Shown piece after piece: positions 1-8,507 of a DNA stretch of 64,000 bases; position 1 is the stretch's first letter; each line of letters starts with the position of its first letter. The stretch comes from Aquimarina atlantica. Its GTDB lineage: Bacteria > Bacteroidota > Bacteroidia > Flavobacteriales > Flavobacteriaceae. The stretch covers positions 62,001 through 126,000 of the forward strand of contig NZ_AQRA01000009.1 of NCBI RefSeq assembly GCF_000626715.1, written 5' to 3'. A program made the position numbers and the translations under genes. A model generated the notes under the pieces. It saw only the letters and a list, made by a program, of their open reading frames with translations, was not told the DNA's origin and did no database searches.

Positions 1-1
1 G

Positions 2-445
2 CATGATATTATTGAAGATGCAATTACTCATGTATCTCTAATTGTAGAAAATAGAGAAGGGTATGTGAAAATGCATCTGGGAGCACTTAAAACTACGGTA
101 TTGGCTAATGATAGTCATTTGACTAATGTAGTTGTGAATATTTTGGATAATGCAATAAAATATTCAGAAAATGAACCTAAAATAGATGTGTATACAGAAA
201 ATGTAAAAAATAGTATTGTTCTTAAAGTTCGTGATCAAGGAATTGGAATGAGTAAAGTAGCACAGAAAAAGATTTTTGAAAAGTTCTTTAGAGAACATAC
301 CGGAGATCTTCATAATGTAAAAGGACACGGATTAGGACTAACATATGTGAAGAGAATTATAGATGATCATCATGGTCAGATATGGGTGGAGAGTGAAAGG
401 GGAAAAGGCTCCACATTTATAATTAAATTACCGTTAATATCTTAA
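2..445 (+). CDS. Sensor histidine kinase, C-terminal part (5' cut by window start)
   Basis: The open frame runs from base 2 without a start codon, so only the C-terminal catalytic ATPase domain (about 147 residues) is in the window. Visible motifs are the N box (NILDNAIKYS), the G1 box (DQGIGM), the F box (FEKFFR) and the G2 box (GHGLGL), in the order expected of a HATPase_c domain. The phospho-accepting His lies outside the window. The stop codon is 3 bases before a response regulator gene, so the two almost certainly form one transcript and a cognate pair. The signal it senses cannot be judged from this end. In Bacteroidota, kinase/regulator pairs of this kind are usually RprX/RprY-like, but that assignment is an inference. 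Confidence 0.93.
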   Translation, partial: HDIIEDAITHVSLIVENREGYVKMHLGALKTTVLANDSHLTNVVVNILDNAIKYSENEPKIDVYTENVKNSIVLKVRDQGIGMSKVAQKKIFEKFFREHTGDLHNVKGHGLGLTYVKRIIDDHHGQIWVESERGKGSTFIIKLPLIS

Positions 446-448
446 AAT

Positions 449-1162
449 ATGGAAACAGAAAACAAAAAGATTTTGCTTGTAGAAGATGATCCAAACTTTG
501 GAACAGTATTAAAGGATTATCTAGTAATGAACGATTATGATGTTGTGCATGCTAAAAATGGTATGGAAGGCTTCGAAAAATTCAAAAAGGATGATTATGA
601 TATGTGTATTCTTGATGTCATGATGCCTTATAAAGATGGATTTACATTAGCAAAGGAGATTAGAGAAAAAAATGAAGAAATACCAATCATCTTTTTAACT
701 GCAAAAGCAATGAAAGAAGATGTGTTGAAAGGATACAAAGTAGGAGCAGATGATTATCTTAATAAACCTTTTGATAGCGAAGTGTTATTAATGAAAATAC
801 AAGCTATTATGCAGCGTAAAAGCACAGAATCTGTTGCCGATAGTAAACAGTTTGAGTTTAACGTTGGAGGCTTTCATCTTAATTCAAAACTTCGTTTTTT
901 AACGTTTAAAGAAGAAGATCCTATTAAACTTTCTCCAAAAGAAAATGAATTACTTCGCTTACTAGCATTACATCTTAATGATTTAATGCCTAGAGAATTA
1001 GCATTAACAAAAATATGGAGAGATGATAATTATTTTACCTCTCGTAGTATGGATGTATATATAGCTAAACTTAGAAAATATTTAAAGAAAGACGAAAATG
1101 TCGAAATTCTTAATATTCACGGAGAAGGATTTAGACTAGTTGTAAGAAACGAAGAATCGTAG
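449..1162 (+). CDS. OmpR/PhoB-family response regulator
   Basis: A 237-residue two-domain regulator. The receiver domain (about 1-120) has the acidic pair D13/D14, the phospho-acceptor D56 in CILDVMMP, the switch Thr in FLTAKA and K106 in NKPF. The C-terminal half (about 135-232) is a winged-helix trans_reg_C domain ending with the typical wing residues (MDVYIAKLRKYL, then GEGFRL). It starts 3 bases after the kinase stop codon, so its partner is clear. It resembles RprY-like regulators of Bacteroidota in length and layout; the regulon is unknown. A strong hairpin with a T-run follows about 25 bases downstream. Confidence 0.95.
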   Translation: METENKKILLVEDDPNFGTVLKDYLVMNDYDVVHAKNGMEGFEKFKKDDYDMCILDVMMPYKDGFTLAKEIREKNEEIPIIFLTAKAMKEDVLKGYKVGADDYLNKPFDSEVLLMKIQAIMQRKSTESVADSKQFEFNVGGFHLNSKLRFLTFKEEDPIKLSPKENELLRLLALHLNDLMPRELALTKIWRDDNYFTSRSMDVYIAKLRKYLKKDENVEILNIHGEGFRLVVRNEES

Positions 1163-1186
1163 GAATAGTAACGGTAACTAACTTCT

Positions 1187-1228
1187 AAAAGTTCACTATG
1201 TGTAATGTATCATAGTGAGCTTTTTTTT
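1187..1228 (+). terminator. Intrinsic terminator of the two-component operon
   Basis: A 10-bp stem (1191-1200 GTTCACTATG pairing with 1211-1220, one G-T wobble), extended by four A-T pairs, is followed by eight T. It ends the plus-strand operon. The right arm lies inside the last codons of the convergent miaA gene (stop at 1210-1212), so terminator and coding sequence overlap. Confidence 0.8.
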
Positions 1229-2115
1229 ATGTGCATTATAATAGATTCAATATCTTCTTTGTAGTCATACCAACTAATTTCTAAATCTTTTTTAAACCAG
1301 GTAAGTTGTCTTTTGGCAAAACGTCTGGTGTTTTTTTTGATTTCAGAAAGAGCAAAATCCAAATCCCATTCTTCATCCAGGTATTTAAATATTTCTTTAT
1401 ATCCAACAGTGTTTAATGCATTTAATGATTTATACGGGTAAAGGCTTTTTACTTCATCAAGTAAACCTGCTTCAACCATTAGTGCTACGCGTTGGTTTAT
1501 TCTGTCATAAATAGTTTGCCTTTCTGCAGTAATTCCAATTTTGATTATATTAAAAGGTCGTTTCTTTCGTGGTTTAGTAAGAAATGATGAATAAGGTTCT
1601 CCACTACCAATACATACTTCTAGAGCTCTCATAACTCTATGGGTATTGTTTAGGTCTACCTTCTCATAATATAATGGATCCAAAACTTTTAGTTGTTGCT
1701 GCAAATTTTCGATTCCTTTGCTTTTATATTCTTTTTGAAGTTCTTGTCTAATCTTTATATCTATTTCAGGAAAAAGATCCAGCCCTTTGGTTACTGCATC
1801 GATATAGAGTCCAGAGCCTCCAATAAGAATAGCATAGTTGTTATTTTTGAATAACTCATTAAGTTTATCTAAAGCATCTTTCTCAAAATCACCTACGCTA
1901 TATTCATTTTTGATACTTATGTGTTGAATAAAATGATGTTTAGCTTGCTTTAATTCATCAGGAGAAGGGGCTGCAGTACCTATGCTCATTTCTTTATAAA
2001 ACTGCCTGCTATCTGCAGAGACAATTTCGCAATTAAAATGTTTTGCAAGTGCAATACTTAAGCTAGTTTTACCTATAGCCGTCGGACCAACAACCACAAT
2101 TAGATTTTTATTCAT
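1210..2115 (-). CDS. miaA: tRNA dimethylallyltransferase MiaA
   Basis: Transfers a dimethylallyl group to N6 of A37 in tRNAs reading codons that start with U. The start was chosen at the ATG at 2115 (protein begins MNKNLIVVVGP), giving 301 residues, the normal length; a longer frame to 2181 only adds sequence with no resemblance to the family and lies over the upstream gene. P-loop GPTAIGKT at about 10-17, then the IVSADSRQFYKEM motif that binds substrate, and the downstream SGLYIDA and TKPRKKRP regions typical of MiaA. The start overlaps the end of the ion-channel gene by 8 bases, which implies coupled translation. The 3' end overlaps the convergent terminator. Confidence 0.96.
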   Translation of the reverse strand: MNKNLIVVVGPTAIGKTSLSIALAKHFNCEIVSADSRQFYKEMSIGTAAPSPDELKQAKHHFIQHISIKNEYSVGDFEKDALDKLNELFKNNNYAILIGGSGLYIDAVTKGLDLFPEIDIKIRQELQKEYKSKGIENLQQQLKVLDPLYYEKVDLNNTHRVMRALEVCIGSGEPYSSFLTKPRKKRPFNIIKIGITAERQTIYDRINQRVALMVEAGLLDEVKSLYPYKSLNALNTVGYKEIFKYLDEEWDLDFALSEIKKNTRRFAKRQLTWFKKDLEISWYDYKEDIESIIMHIKKSSL

Positions 2116-2947
2116 GGTCATGGTGTAAGTCTTTTCCGCATTTATGGCAGAATTTAGCATTGTCATTATGCTCATTTTCACTACAGTGACTGCAGGATTG
2201 AGTATTTAAATGTACTTTACGAGCTTGATGATGTGTGTATTCGGCACTTACAATACCTGTAGGAACAGCAATAATACCATAACCCATAATCATAATAATG
2301 GCTGCAAGAAATTGCCCTAGCGGAGTAACAGGAGCAATATCACCATAGCCAACGGTTGTTAGTGTAACAATACACCAATATACGCTTATGGGAATGCTTT
2401 TAAAACCACTTTCTTCTCCTTCTATAATATACATTACCGTACCCATAATTATACATAACACTAATACAGCAAATAGAAATACCAATATTTTGGCTCTACT
2501 ATCTTTTATAGCTTTGGCTAATCTGTTTGACTCGCCAATATATCTCGAGATTTTTAAAATTCTAAAAACCCGAAGTAACCTTAATGCTCTAACTGCCAAT
2601 AATGCACTGGTACCTGTTATAAAAAATGATAAATATAATGGTATGGTAGATAAAAAATCAATGATCCCATAAAAACTAAAAATATAGGAGGCTGGTTTTT
2701 TTATAGAAATAATACGGGCAACATATTCAAAAGTAAAGAATATAGTGATGATCCATTCTGCATAATACAAAAACGTATAGGTTTCAGCAGATAGTCCTTT
2801 TACACTTTCGAGCATTACAAAGATGATGCTCAATACTATTAAGATAAGTAGAGTTACATCAAATAATTTTCCTATAGGAGTATCGGCTTCATAAATGATG
2901 TCGTGTAATTGGTTTTTCCAGTTCTTATGCGATGAATTATTGTCCAA
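2108..2947 (-). CDS. Voltage-gated-type potassium channel with C-terminal zinc ribbon
   Basis: A 279-residue six-segment ion transport protein. Hydrophobic segments lie at about 30-48, 58-80, 88-112, 118-132 (S4-like, with Arg at 120, 123, 126 and 129), 152-175 and 208-235. The selectivity filter TVGYGD is at 198-203, so K+ is the likely ion. After S6 a short soluble tail carries C252-x2-C255 and C267-x2-C270, a zinc-ribbon layout. Such short zinc-ribbon tails on small VIC-family channels are worth noting; their role is not known to me. The gene overlaps miaA by 8 bases and is probably cotranscribed with it. Function as a channel is secure by motif; voltage gating is an inference from the S4 arginines. 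Confidence 0.93.
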   Translation of the reverse strand: MDNNSSHKNWKNQLHDIIYEADTPIGKLFDVTLLILIVLSIIFVMLESVKGLSAETYTFLYYAEWIITIFFTFEYVARIISIKKPASYIFSFYGIIDFLSTIPLYLSFFITGTSALLAVRALRLLRVFRILKISRYIGESNRLAKAIKDSRAKILVFLFAVLVLCIIMGTVMYIIEGEESGFKSIPISVYWCIVTLTTVGYGDIAPVTPLGQFLAAIIMIMGYGIIAVPTGIVSAEYTHHQARKVHLNTQSCSHCSENEHNDNAKFCHKCGKDLHHDHE

Positions 2948-2980
2948 ATTTCTTGATTTTGAATAAAAGTACTAAAAAAA

Positions 2981-4951
2981 CTAATGTACCCTTCTTACTG
3001 CTATAAGAGTATTATTTTCTATTTCGATAATAAGATTAAAGAAATCTTTAAGTGTTTTATAGTATTCTACAGGATAATATGAAGAATTAAATGTTATTCT
3101 ATGAGTAATAATTAATTGTTTTTCATTTTTTTGAAAATTGACACCTACCTGACCTAGATGATTAGGAATGGCATACAAAGAATTTTTTGGTACATCAATA
3201 AATTCGTAATTTTCGGGTAACTCGATAGAAACCAGGTATGTATATGAATCTGAATAACCAAAATCAACAGGGTATGTTCTTTGATTAAGTTTGAAAGGAG
3301 TTTCTTTAAAAAAGGGTAGGGTAAATGGTTTTATGTAAACCGTATTGTCTATTGTTTCAGTACTTCTTGTGAATTGAAACTCTTCTTCAAATGGTTTATC
3401 ATAATTCTTCTCATCTTTAATACTAATGTTGGTTATTTTTACTTCCGGGTTTTTCTTTTTCCTTATGTCTAAATAACTTTGTTTGTTTACCTGATCTAGT
3501 TCTTTTCTTTTGTAGTATCCATGGTAACCAGCGAAAACGTGTTTTGCTTTACCGTCTAATTCTAATTCTTCGTTTAGTTTTAGTTCTTCTTTATAAAAAA
3601 TTAAAGAACGCTTTACGGGCTTTATATCTATCCATGAACTACCATTTTTAAAATCTAATAACCTACCCTGTACGTTTAAGCATCTAAAAGGTACTTCTCC
3701 GAATGCTAAATTATTTTCTGTAGCATCTAAAAGAAATGTTTCATCTTCGATAGTTAATTGTGTAATTAAGTAATTAAAATCAGAGATTACAGGGTGTATG
3801 GTTGTAGCGTAGCCATTATTTCTTGTGGATAGTAATACAGGGTAAGCTTTAAATTGTTGTTGTTTTAGTGTGTTATGTAATAAAATATTTATACCAGAGA
3901 CATTACCCGATTTAGAGTTAATTACTTCAGAAATAGAAGTACCTTTAAAAATGTCATTCTTTTTGTTCCATTTATAATGATCGGCAATATAACGATATAT
4001 TGCCTTTGCTTTGATCACGTCATTAGGCATTGATTGTATAGTATCGGGAAGAATGTTTTTGGTGATTCCTGTTTTTTTGAGTTGCCCCCCAATGGCTATT
4101 TCTTTTTTTAATTTAAGATCAACATTTTTCCAGGTTTCGGTATATTTGGTATTGACTCCATCAAATCCTTTAAATTCTTTTAATTCATACTCAATACGAG
4201 AAAAATAATTACTCTTTGCTGTCATATATTTTTCTTCTTTGAAAGCAGGAATATCTTTCATGATATATGTGTTATGAGAACAATCGGCAGATCCTAAACC
4301 TGATGCTTGAAGACAATTTTTTTTAATAGTAGATTCGCTGGTGCTTAGTTTTAGAGTTCCTACAAGCTTTATATTGTAAACATAATTACCAGGTAAATCA
4401 GCTATAAACTCACTATACATTTTAGGTATGTCATCCTGAAACTCCCAGCCATTAAAATTATACATAAAGGGGGATTCTACCTGGTATTTATAAGTAAGTA
4501 CAGATCCTGGTTTTATATTAGAAAATGTAAATTTTACAGAAGTGAAGTTTTGATCATGTTTTTCGTAATAAATTTGGTCTTTTTCTACTTTGGTCTTAAT
4601 AACTTTACCTTGTTCGAGATTATAAGTATATGCCACCAGGTTGTTAAAAGATTCTTTATTCCTTTTGTTTCTATATAAAAGAACTTTTATTGTAGCATGA
4701 TCAAACCCTTGCTCGTTTAATATTTTGACTTTTGCTTCATAATCTGTTAACAAATTATAACCACCGCCATTTTCAACTCTACTAAACCCTTTTTCGTAGA
4801 TAAAAAAGGCATTTGCTGTGCTGTCGTTTTTATATGTTGTACTCTGTAAATCAATCATACTTACAACCATGTTTTTATCATTGTAAGCTTCTTGAGCACT
4901 TATTAGAAAAGAGAAGGTGGTTAGGAATACAAAGAATAGAATTCTATACAT
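2981..4951 (-). CDS. DUF3857 / transglutaminase-like secreted protein
   Basis: A 656-residue exported protein with a signal peptide (about 1-19, cleaved near SAQ-EA). It has the DUF3857 layout: an N-terminal beta domain (about 55-240), a transglutaminase-like core (about 300-420) and a C-terminal beta domain. In the core the usual nucleophile position SGN-C-x-(D/E)IN is Val351 (SGNVSGIN), while the following PVLLSTR and the downstream His/Asp region are kept. It is therefore probably not an active transglutaminase; Cys loss seems frequent in flavobacterial members as far as I recall. The start overlaps the end of the upstream exonuclease gene by 8 bases, so the two share a transcript. Role unknown; acts in periplasm or at the surface. 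Confidence 0.85.
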   Translation of the reverse strand: MYRILFFVFLTTFSFLISAQEAYNDKNMVVSMIDLQSTTYKNDSTANAFFIYEKGFSRVENGGGYNLLTDYEAKVKILNEQGFDHATIKVLLYRNKRNKESFNNLVAYTYNLEQGKVIKTKVEKDQIYYEKHDQNFTSVKFTFSNIKPGSVLTYKYQVESPFMYNFNGWEFQDDIPKMYSEFIADLPGNYVYNIKLVGTLKLSTSESTIKKNCLQASGLGSADCSHNTYIMKDIPAFKEEKYMTAKSNYFSRIEYELKEFKGFDGVNTKYTETWKNVDLKLKKEIAIGGQLKKTGITKNILPDTIQSMPNDVIKAKAIYRYIADHYKWNKKNDIFKGTSISEVINSKSGNVSGINILLHNTLKQQQFKAYPVLLSTRNNGYATTIHPVISDFNYLITQLTIEDETFLLDATENNLAFGEVPFRCLNVQGRLLDFKNGSSWIDIKPVKRSLIFYKEELKLNEELELDGKAKHVFAGYHGYYKRKELDQVNKQSYLDIRKKKNPEVKITNISIKDEKNYDKPFEEEFQFTRSTETIDNTVYIKPFTLPFFKETPFKLNQRTYPVDFGYSDSYTYLVSIELPENYEFIDVPKNSLYAIPNHLGQVGVNFQKNEKQLIITHRITFNSSYYPVEYYKTLKDFFNLIIEIENNTLIAVRRVH

Positions 4952-6317
4952 TTTTTTGTAGTTTGATAATCTTTAGTCTTTTATGTGTGCGCACATAACT
5001 TTGAATAATGTGTTGAGCATCTCTATTGTGGGTCATTGGGGTAATAATAGAGCGTAAAATCTCTATATTATTGATCTGATGATTGAGATTGAAGTACCCT
5101 ATACCTTTAAATTTTCCTTCTTCGACCAATATTACACTTTGCTCGTCAATATCTCTTCCTCGATCTACAATAATCATATCCTGACTTTGAAACGAGGTAT
5201 TGAAAATAAGTTTTTGCGCCCTAATATTATATTCTTCTGCAGGTTCATTATAAATACAAGCACCATTACACTGTTTTATAGTATAGTTAAAGCAATTACT
5301 TTCTCCATTATCCAGACCCATCAACTTTTGACATAAATTATATTCTTCTGTCCATCGATGCATATAAGTCTTAGCTTGCTGTTTATTAGAAAAAGTAGTG
5401 ATACTTATTTTACGGTGATCTGCTTTTTGAACTTTGAAATTTATATACCCATTGTCATCTGTAAATTGATATAGTGCCTGATCAAACTTTGTTTTACGTA
5501 ATGCTCTATTATACTTTGGTTTGTTACGCTTTATCTCTTCGCTTTCTTTTAGCAAAGCTAAAAGTTCACTTCCTGTATTCTCATACGTAACACTAACCAC
5601 CTCTTCCTGTATTCTTTTAGATTTTCTATTGTCGTTTGTGAAATGTTGGTTGAGGCGTTTTTTTATGTTTTTACTTTTACCAATATATATAATAGTCCCA
5701 TCTTCGCGATGCATATAATATACTCCCGTTGCTGTAGGAGCATCTTCAATTAATCGAAGAAGCTTATCATCGACCTGTCGCTTAGTCTCTGTTCTAACGG
5801 TTTCTGTAATTATTTTTTTCTCTATGTCTTTTGTGAGCAAGAGTTTAAATAACTTTACCGTAGCCAGGGCATCACCATTGGCTCGGTGTCTATCAGAAAG
5901 AGGGATGCCAAGCCCACGAACAAGTTTACCTAAACTATAAGATTGTTGATCTGGGATTAATTTTTTAGAAAGTTCTACAGTGCATAAAGATTGCCGTTCG
6001 AATTCGAATCCTAATCTCGAGAATTCGGTTCTTAAAATTCTATAGTCAAAACTAGAATTATGTGCAACGATAACACAGTCGGTGGTAATTTCAACAATTC
6101 TTTTGGCTATTTCATAAAACTTGGGTGCATTGCGAAGCATTTGATTATTTATCCCGGTAAGATTAGCTACAAATGGCTGTATGGGACGTTCGGGGTTAAC
6201 TAGGCTTATAAACTGATCTACTACATCATGTCCGTCAAATTTATAAATAGCAATTTCAGTAATTCCTTCTTCATTATATTTTCCTCCGGTTGTTTCAATA
6301 TCTAAAATTGCATACAT
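4944..6317 (-). CDS. DEDDh exonuclease fused to UvrC/Cho-like GIY-YIG nuclease
   Basis: A 457-residue fusion. Residues 1-165 are a DnaQ/PolC-type 3'-5' exonuclease with all acidic and His ligands visible: D6 and E8 (DIET), D91 (FDYRIL), H144 and D149 (HRANGDA). Residues about 190-275 are a GIY-YIG domain (GVY at 198-200, YIG at 211-213, Arg in KKRLNQHF, Glu in LLALLKESEEI). Further on, a Cys cluster (CQKLMGLDNG, then CFNYTIKQCNGAC) is the one found after the GIY-YIG domain in UvrC and Cho. The same exonuclease-Cho fusion is known in Actinobacteria and Bacteroidota. Likely role: incision and trimming in DNA repair, not replication proofreading. All active-site residues appear intact. Confidence 0.9.
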   Translation of the reverse strand: MYAILDIETTGGKYNEEGITEIAIYKFDGHDVVDQFISLVNPERPIQPFVANLTGINNQMLRNAPKFYEIAKRIVEITTDCVIVAHNSSFDYRILRTEFSRLGFEFERQSLCTVELSKKLIPDQQSYSLGKLVRGLGIPLSDRHRANGDALATVKLFKLLLTKDIEKKIITETVRTETKRQVDDKLLRLIEDAPTATGVYYMHREDGTIIYIGKSKNIKKRLNQHFTNDNRKSKRIQEEVVSVTYENTGSELLALLKESEEIKRNKPKYNRALRKTKFDQALYQFTDDNGYINFKVQKADHRKISITTFSNKQQAKTYMHRWTEEYNLCQKLMGLDNGESNCFNYTIKQCNGACIYNEPAEEYNIRAQKLIFNTSFQSQDMIIVDRGRDIDEQSVILVEEGKFKGIGYFNLNHQINNIEILRSIITPMTHNRDAQHIIQSYVRTHKRLKIIKLQKNV

Positions 6318-6402
6318 ATAATTTGGTAATCTTTATTTTTTCAAGCTAAGTTTAATAAGGGCATTATTATTATTTTATTTATCAATTTGGTAAATCAAGT
6401 TA

Positions 6403-7068
6403 CTAATGTTGGTAATTTCTGGCTCCAAAAATAGAGCTTCCTATTCTAACCATAGTACTTCCGCAGTCAATAGCCATTTTGTAATCTCCACTCATGCCTA
6501 TCGATAAGGTTTTTAGTTGAGGGTATTTTGTTTTTATATTTTCAAAGAAAGTTGCAATTTTTCTAAACTCATCCTGTATTTGCTGTTCATCATTTGTAAA
6601 AGTCGCCATGCCCATAAGCCCCTGAATATTAACATTAGTTAAATTCTTAACTTCTTCATTATTTAGTAAGGCGATAGCATCCTGTTCTGATAAACCAAAT
6701 TTACTTTCTTCTTTAGCAATTTTGATTTGTAATAGACAATTAATAGTTCTATTGTGTTTTTTTGCCTGTTTATTGATTTCTTTAAGTAATTTGTAACTAT
6801 CTACTGCATGAATGAGATCTACAAAGGGAGCCATATACTTAACCTTGTTAGTTTGTACATGCCCAATCATATGCCAGCTAATATCCTTTGGCATGGTTTC
6901 CCACTTTTCGGTCATTTCCTGAATCTTATTTTCACCAAAAATTCTTTGACCAGCATCATAGGCATTCATTAGATCAGAAACAGGTTTGGTTTTGGATACT
7001 GCTACCAGAGTAACTCCTTCAGGAATTGATGTTTTTATTTCATGAAGTTTTTTTTCGATATCATTCAT
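6403..7068 (-). CDS. YggS/PLPBP-family pyridoxal phosphate homeostasis protein
   Basis: A 221-residue PLP-binding single-domain protein of the YggS family. The PLP lysine is in LVAVSKTKP near the N-terminus; other family marks are FGENKIQE, WHMIGHVQTNKVK, the LLQIKIAKEESKFG segment and the C-terminal LSIGMSGDYKMAI and GSTMVRIGSSIFGAR. The family binds PLP and helps amino- and keto-acid balance without a clear catalytic reaction. The ATG at 7068 is chosen over a TTG three codons upstream. Transcribed alone or downstream of the DUF1015 gene, from which a terminator hairpin separates it. Confidence 0.94.
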   Translation of the reverse strand: MNDIEKKLHEIKTSIPEGVTLVAVSKTKPVSDLMNAYDAGQRIFGENKIQEMTEKWETMPKDISWHMIGHVQTNKVKYMAPFVDLIHAVDSYKLLKEINKQAKKHNRTINCLLQIKIAKEESKFGLSEQDAIALLNNEEVKNLTNVNIQGLMGMATFTNDEQQIQDEFRKIATFFENIKTKYPQLKTLSIGMSGDYKMAIDCGSTMVRIGSSIFGARNYQH

Positions 7069-7202
7069 AGTTTGCAAAGATATCTAAAATCATTTTTTTT
7101 ATTGATATTGATTATCCGTTATTTATTTATAAATCAAAGGCGAATTTTGATCTTTTTTATATCAAATAATTAGCTAATTGTTTTCTTGACTAAAAAATAA
7201 AT

Positions 7203-7230
7203 AGAAAAGGATGTTTATATCAAACATCCT
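7203..7230 (-). terminator. Terminator after the DUF1015 gene
   Basis: On the minus strand, arms AGGATGTTT (7222-7230 and 7208-7216) form a perfect 9-bp stem with a 5-base loop, followed by a T-rich run. It lies 39 bases after the stop of the DUF1015 gene and separates it from yggS. Confidence 0.7.
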
Positions 7231-7268
7231 CTGTATTATGTATTGTCACTACTTGATTAAGTATAAAA

Positions 7269-8507
7269 TTAAAATTCGTAAATGGTGATTCCACTTCTTA
7301 ATTTTGGTTCTATATATGTGCTTTTTGGAGGCATTTTTAATCCTTCGTCCGCAATTTTTTTGACTTGCTCTACAGATGCAGGAAAAAGCCCAAATCCTAC
7401 TTTATATTCTCCATTGTCAACATCACTTTTTACCTTTACAATTCCATTCTTACCATGTGAGTATTCGATACGAGTATCTGTGCGCAAATCTTCGATACCT
7501 AAAATAGGTTTTAATACCGTTTTATATAAAATCTGCGCATCTAATTCCTCTAGCGCATCTGTAAATTCATAAGTTGTTTTTCTTAGATACAATGAATAAA
7601 ACTCATCGTCAATATACATACTAAAATGATGAGGTTTTGAAGGTCTGTATACTTCTGGTCCTCTATTTTCAATACGAAACCATTCATCTAGTTTGATTAG
7701 AAACTCTTCTTTGGATAATCCATTTAGATCTTTTACTAATCTATTAAATTCATAAATTTTTAAATCAGATTCAGGAATCAAATAACTCATAAAAAAATTA
7801 TAAGCTTCATTGCCGTTATGTTCGGGGTTATTTTCTTTTAAATCCTGAGATAGTAAGTAAGATGAGGCAGAACGATGATGGCCATCTGCTATATATACGG
7901 TTTTAATAGAAGAAAAGGCATCTTGTATCTCGCTAATAGATTTTTGATCCTCTATTTTCCATAGATAATGTGTATCGCGATTTGTAGTTGTAAATTCATA
8001 TTCTGCTCTTGCTCCAACAGTTTCTGAAATAATTTTTGAAATAGAATCATTATCAGGATAAGTTAGTAATACAGGTTCTGCATTAAAGCCAACTGTTTTT
8101 AGATACTCTTTAAAAGTGCTTTCACGATCTTGAAGCGTATCTTCATGTTTTTTGATAACATCATTATGATAATCTTCTGTACTGGCCGCAGCTATAATAC
8201 CGCAAAATGATTCTTGTTCACGATTTACAATTTTGTAAACATAATAACAAGGACTATCCTCTTGCATAAAAATTTCATCTTCTTTAAATTCCAGATATCG
8301 ATTTCGAACCAACTTATAACGTTCTTCTCCCGATATTTCTTTATGGTATTTATATCCAGGGTTTACAATATGTAAAAAAGAATAAGGATTGTAATCCATT
8401 CTTGAATCTCGCTCAAAAGAAGTGTAACTTTGATATGATCTGGAAGCCACCAGATTTACTTTATCTCTTGTTGGTCGTATAGCCTTAAACGGATGAATTT
8501 TTGCCAT
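7269..8507 (-). CDS. DUF1015 family protein
   Basis: A 412-residue cytoplasmic protein matching DUF1015 throughout: it opens with KIHPFKAIRP, has NPYSFLHIVNPG, the ESTFKEYL region, IADGHHRSASSYL near the middle and ends in a GFGLFPASVEQVKKIAD segment. The HHR motif suggests a binding or catalytic site, but no reaction is established that I can name. In many bacteria DUF1015 genes sit beside serA/serC and are suspected to act in serine metabolism; those neighbours are absent here. The start codon overlaps the stop of the upstream M23 peptidase gene by one base, so the two are translationally coupled. Confidence 0.9.
   Translation of the reverse strand: MAKIHPFKAIRPTRDKVNLVASRSYQSYTSFERDSRMDYNPYSFLHIVNPGYKYHKEISGEERYKLVRNRYLEFKEDEIFMQEDSPCYYVYKIVNREQESFCGIIAAASTEDYHNDVIKKHEDTLQDRESTFKEYLKTVGFNAEPVLLTYPDNDSISKIISETVGARAEYEFTTTNRDTHYLWKIEDQKSISEIQDAFSSIKTVYIADGHHRSASSYLLSQDLKENNPEHNGNEAYNFFMSYLIPESDLKIYEFNRLVKDLNGLSKEEFLIKLDEWFRIENRGPEVYRPSKPHHFSMYIDDEFYSLYLRKTTYEFTDALEELDAQILYKTVLKPILGIEDLRTDTRIEYSHGKNGIVKVKSDVDNGEYKVGFGLFPASVEQVKKIADEGLKMPPKSTYIEPKLRSGITIYEF

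Noticed and set aside
2116..2181. N-terminal extension of miaA to 2181
   Set aside because: It is the antisense-frame shadow of the end of the ion-channel gene and has no MiaA similarity; ATG 2115 gives the usual start.
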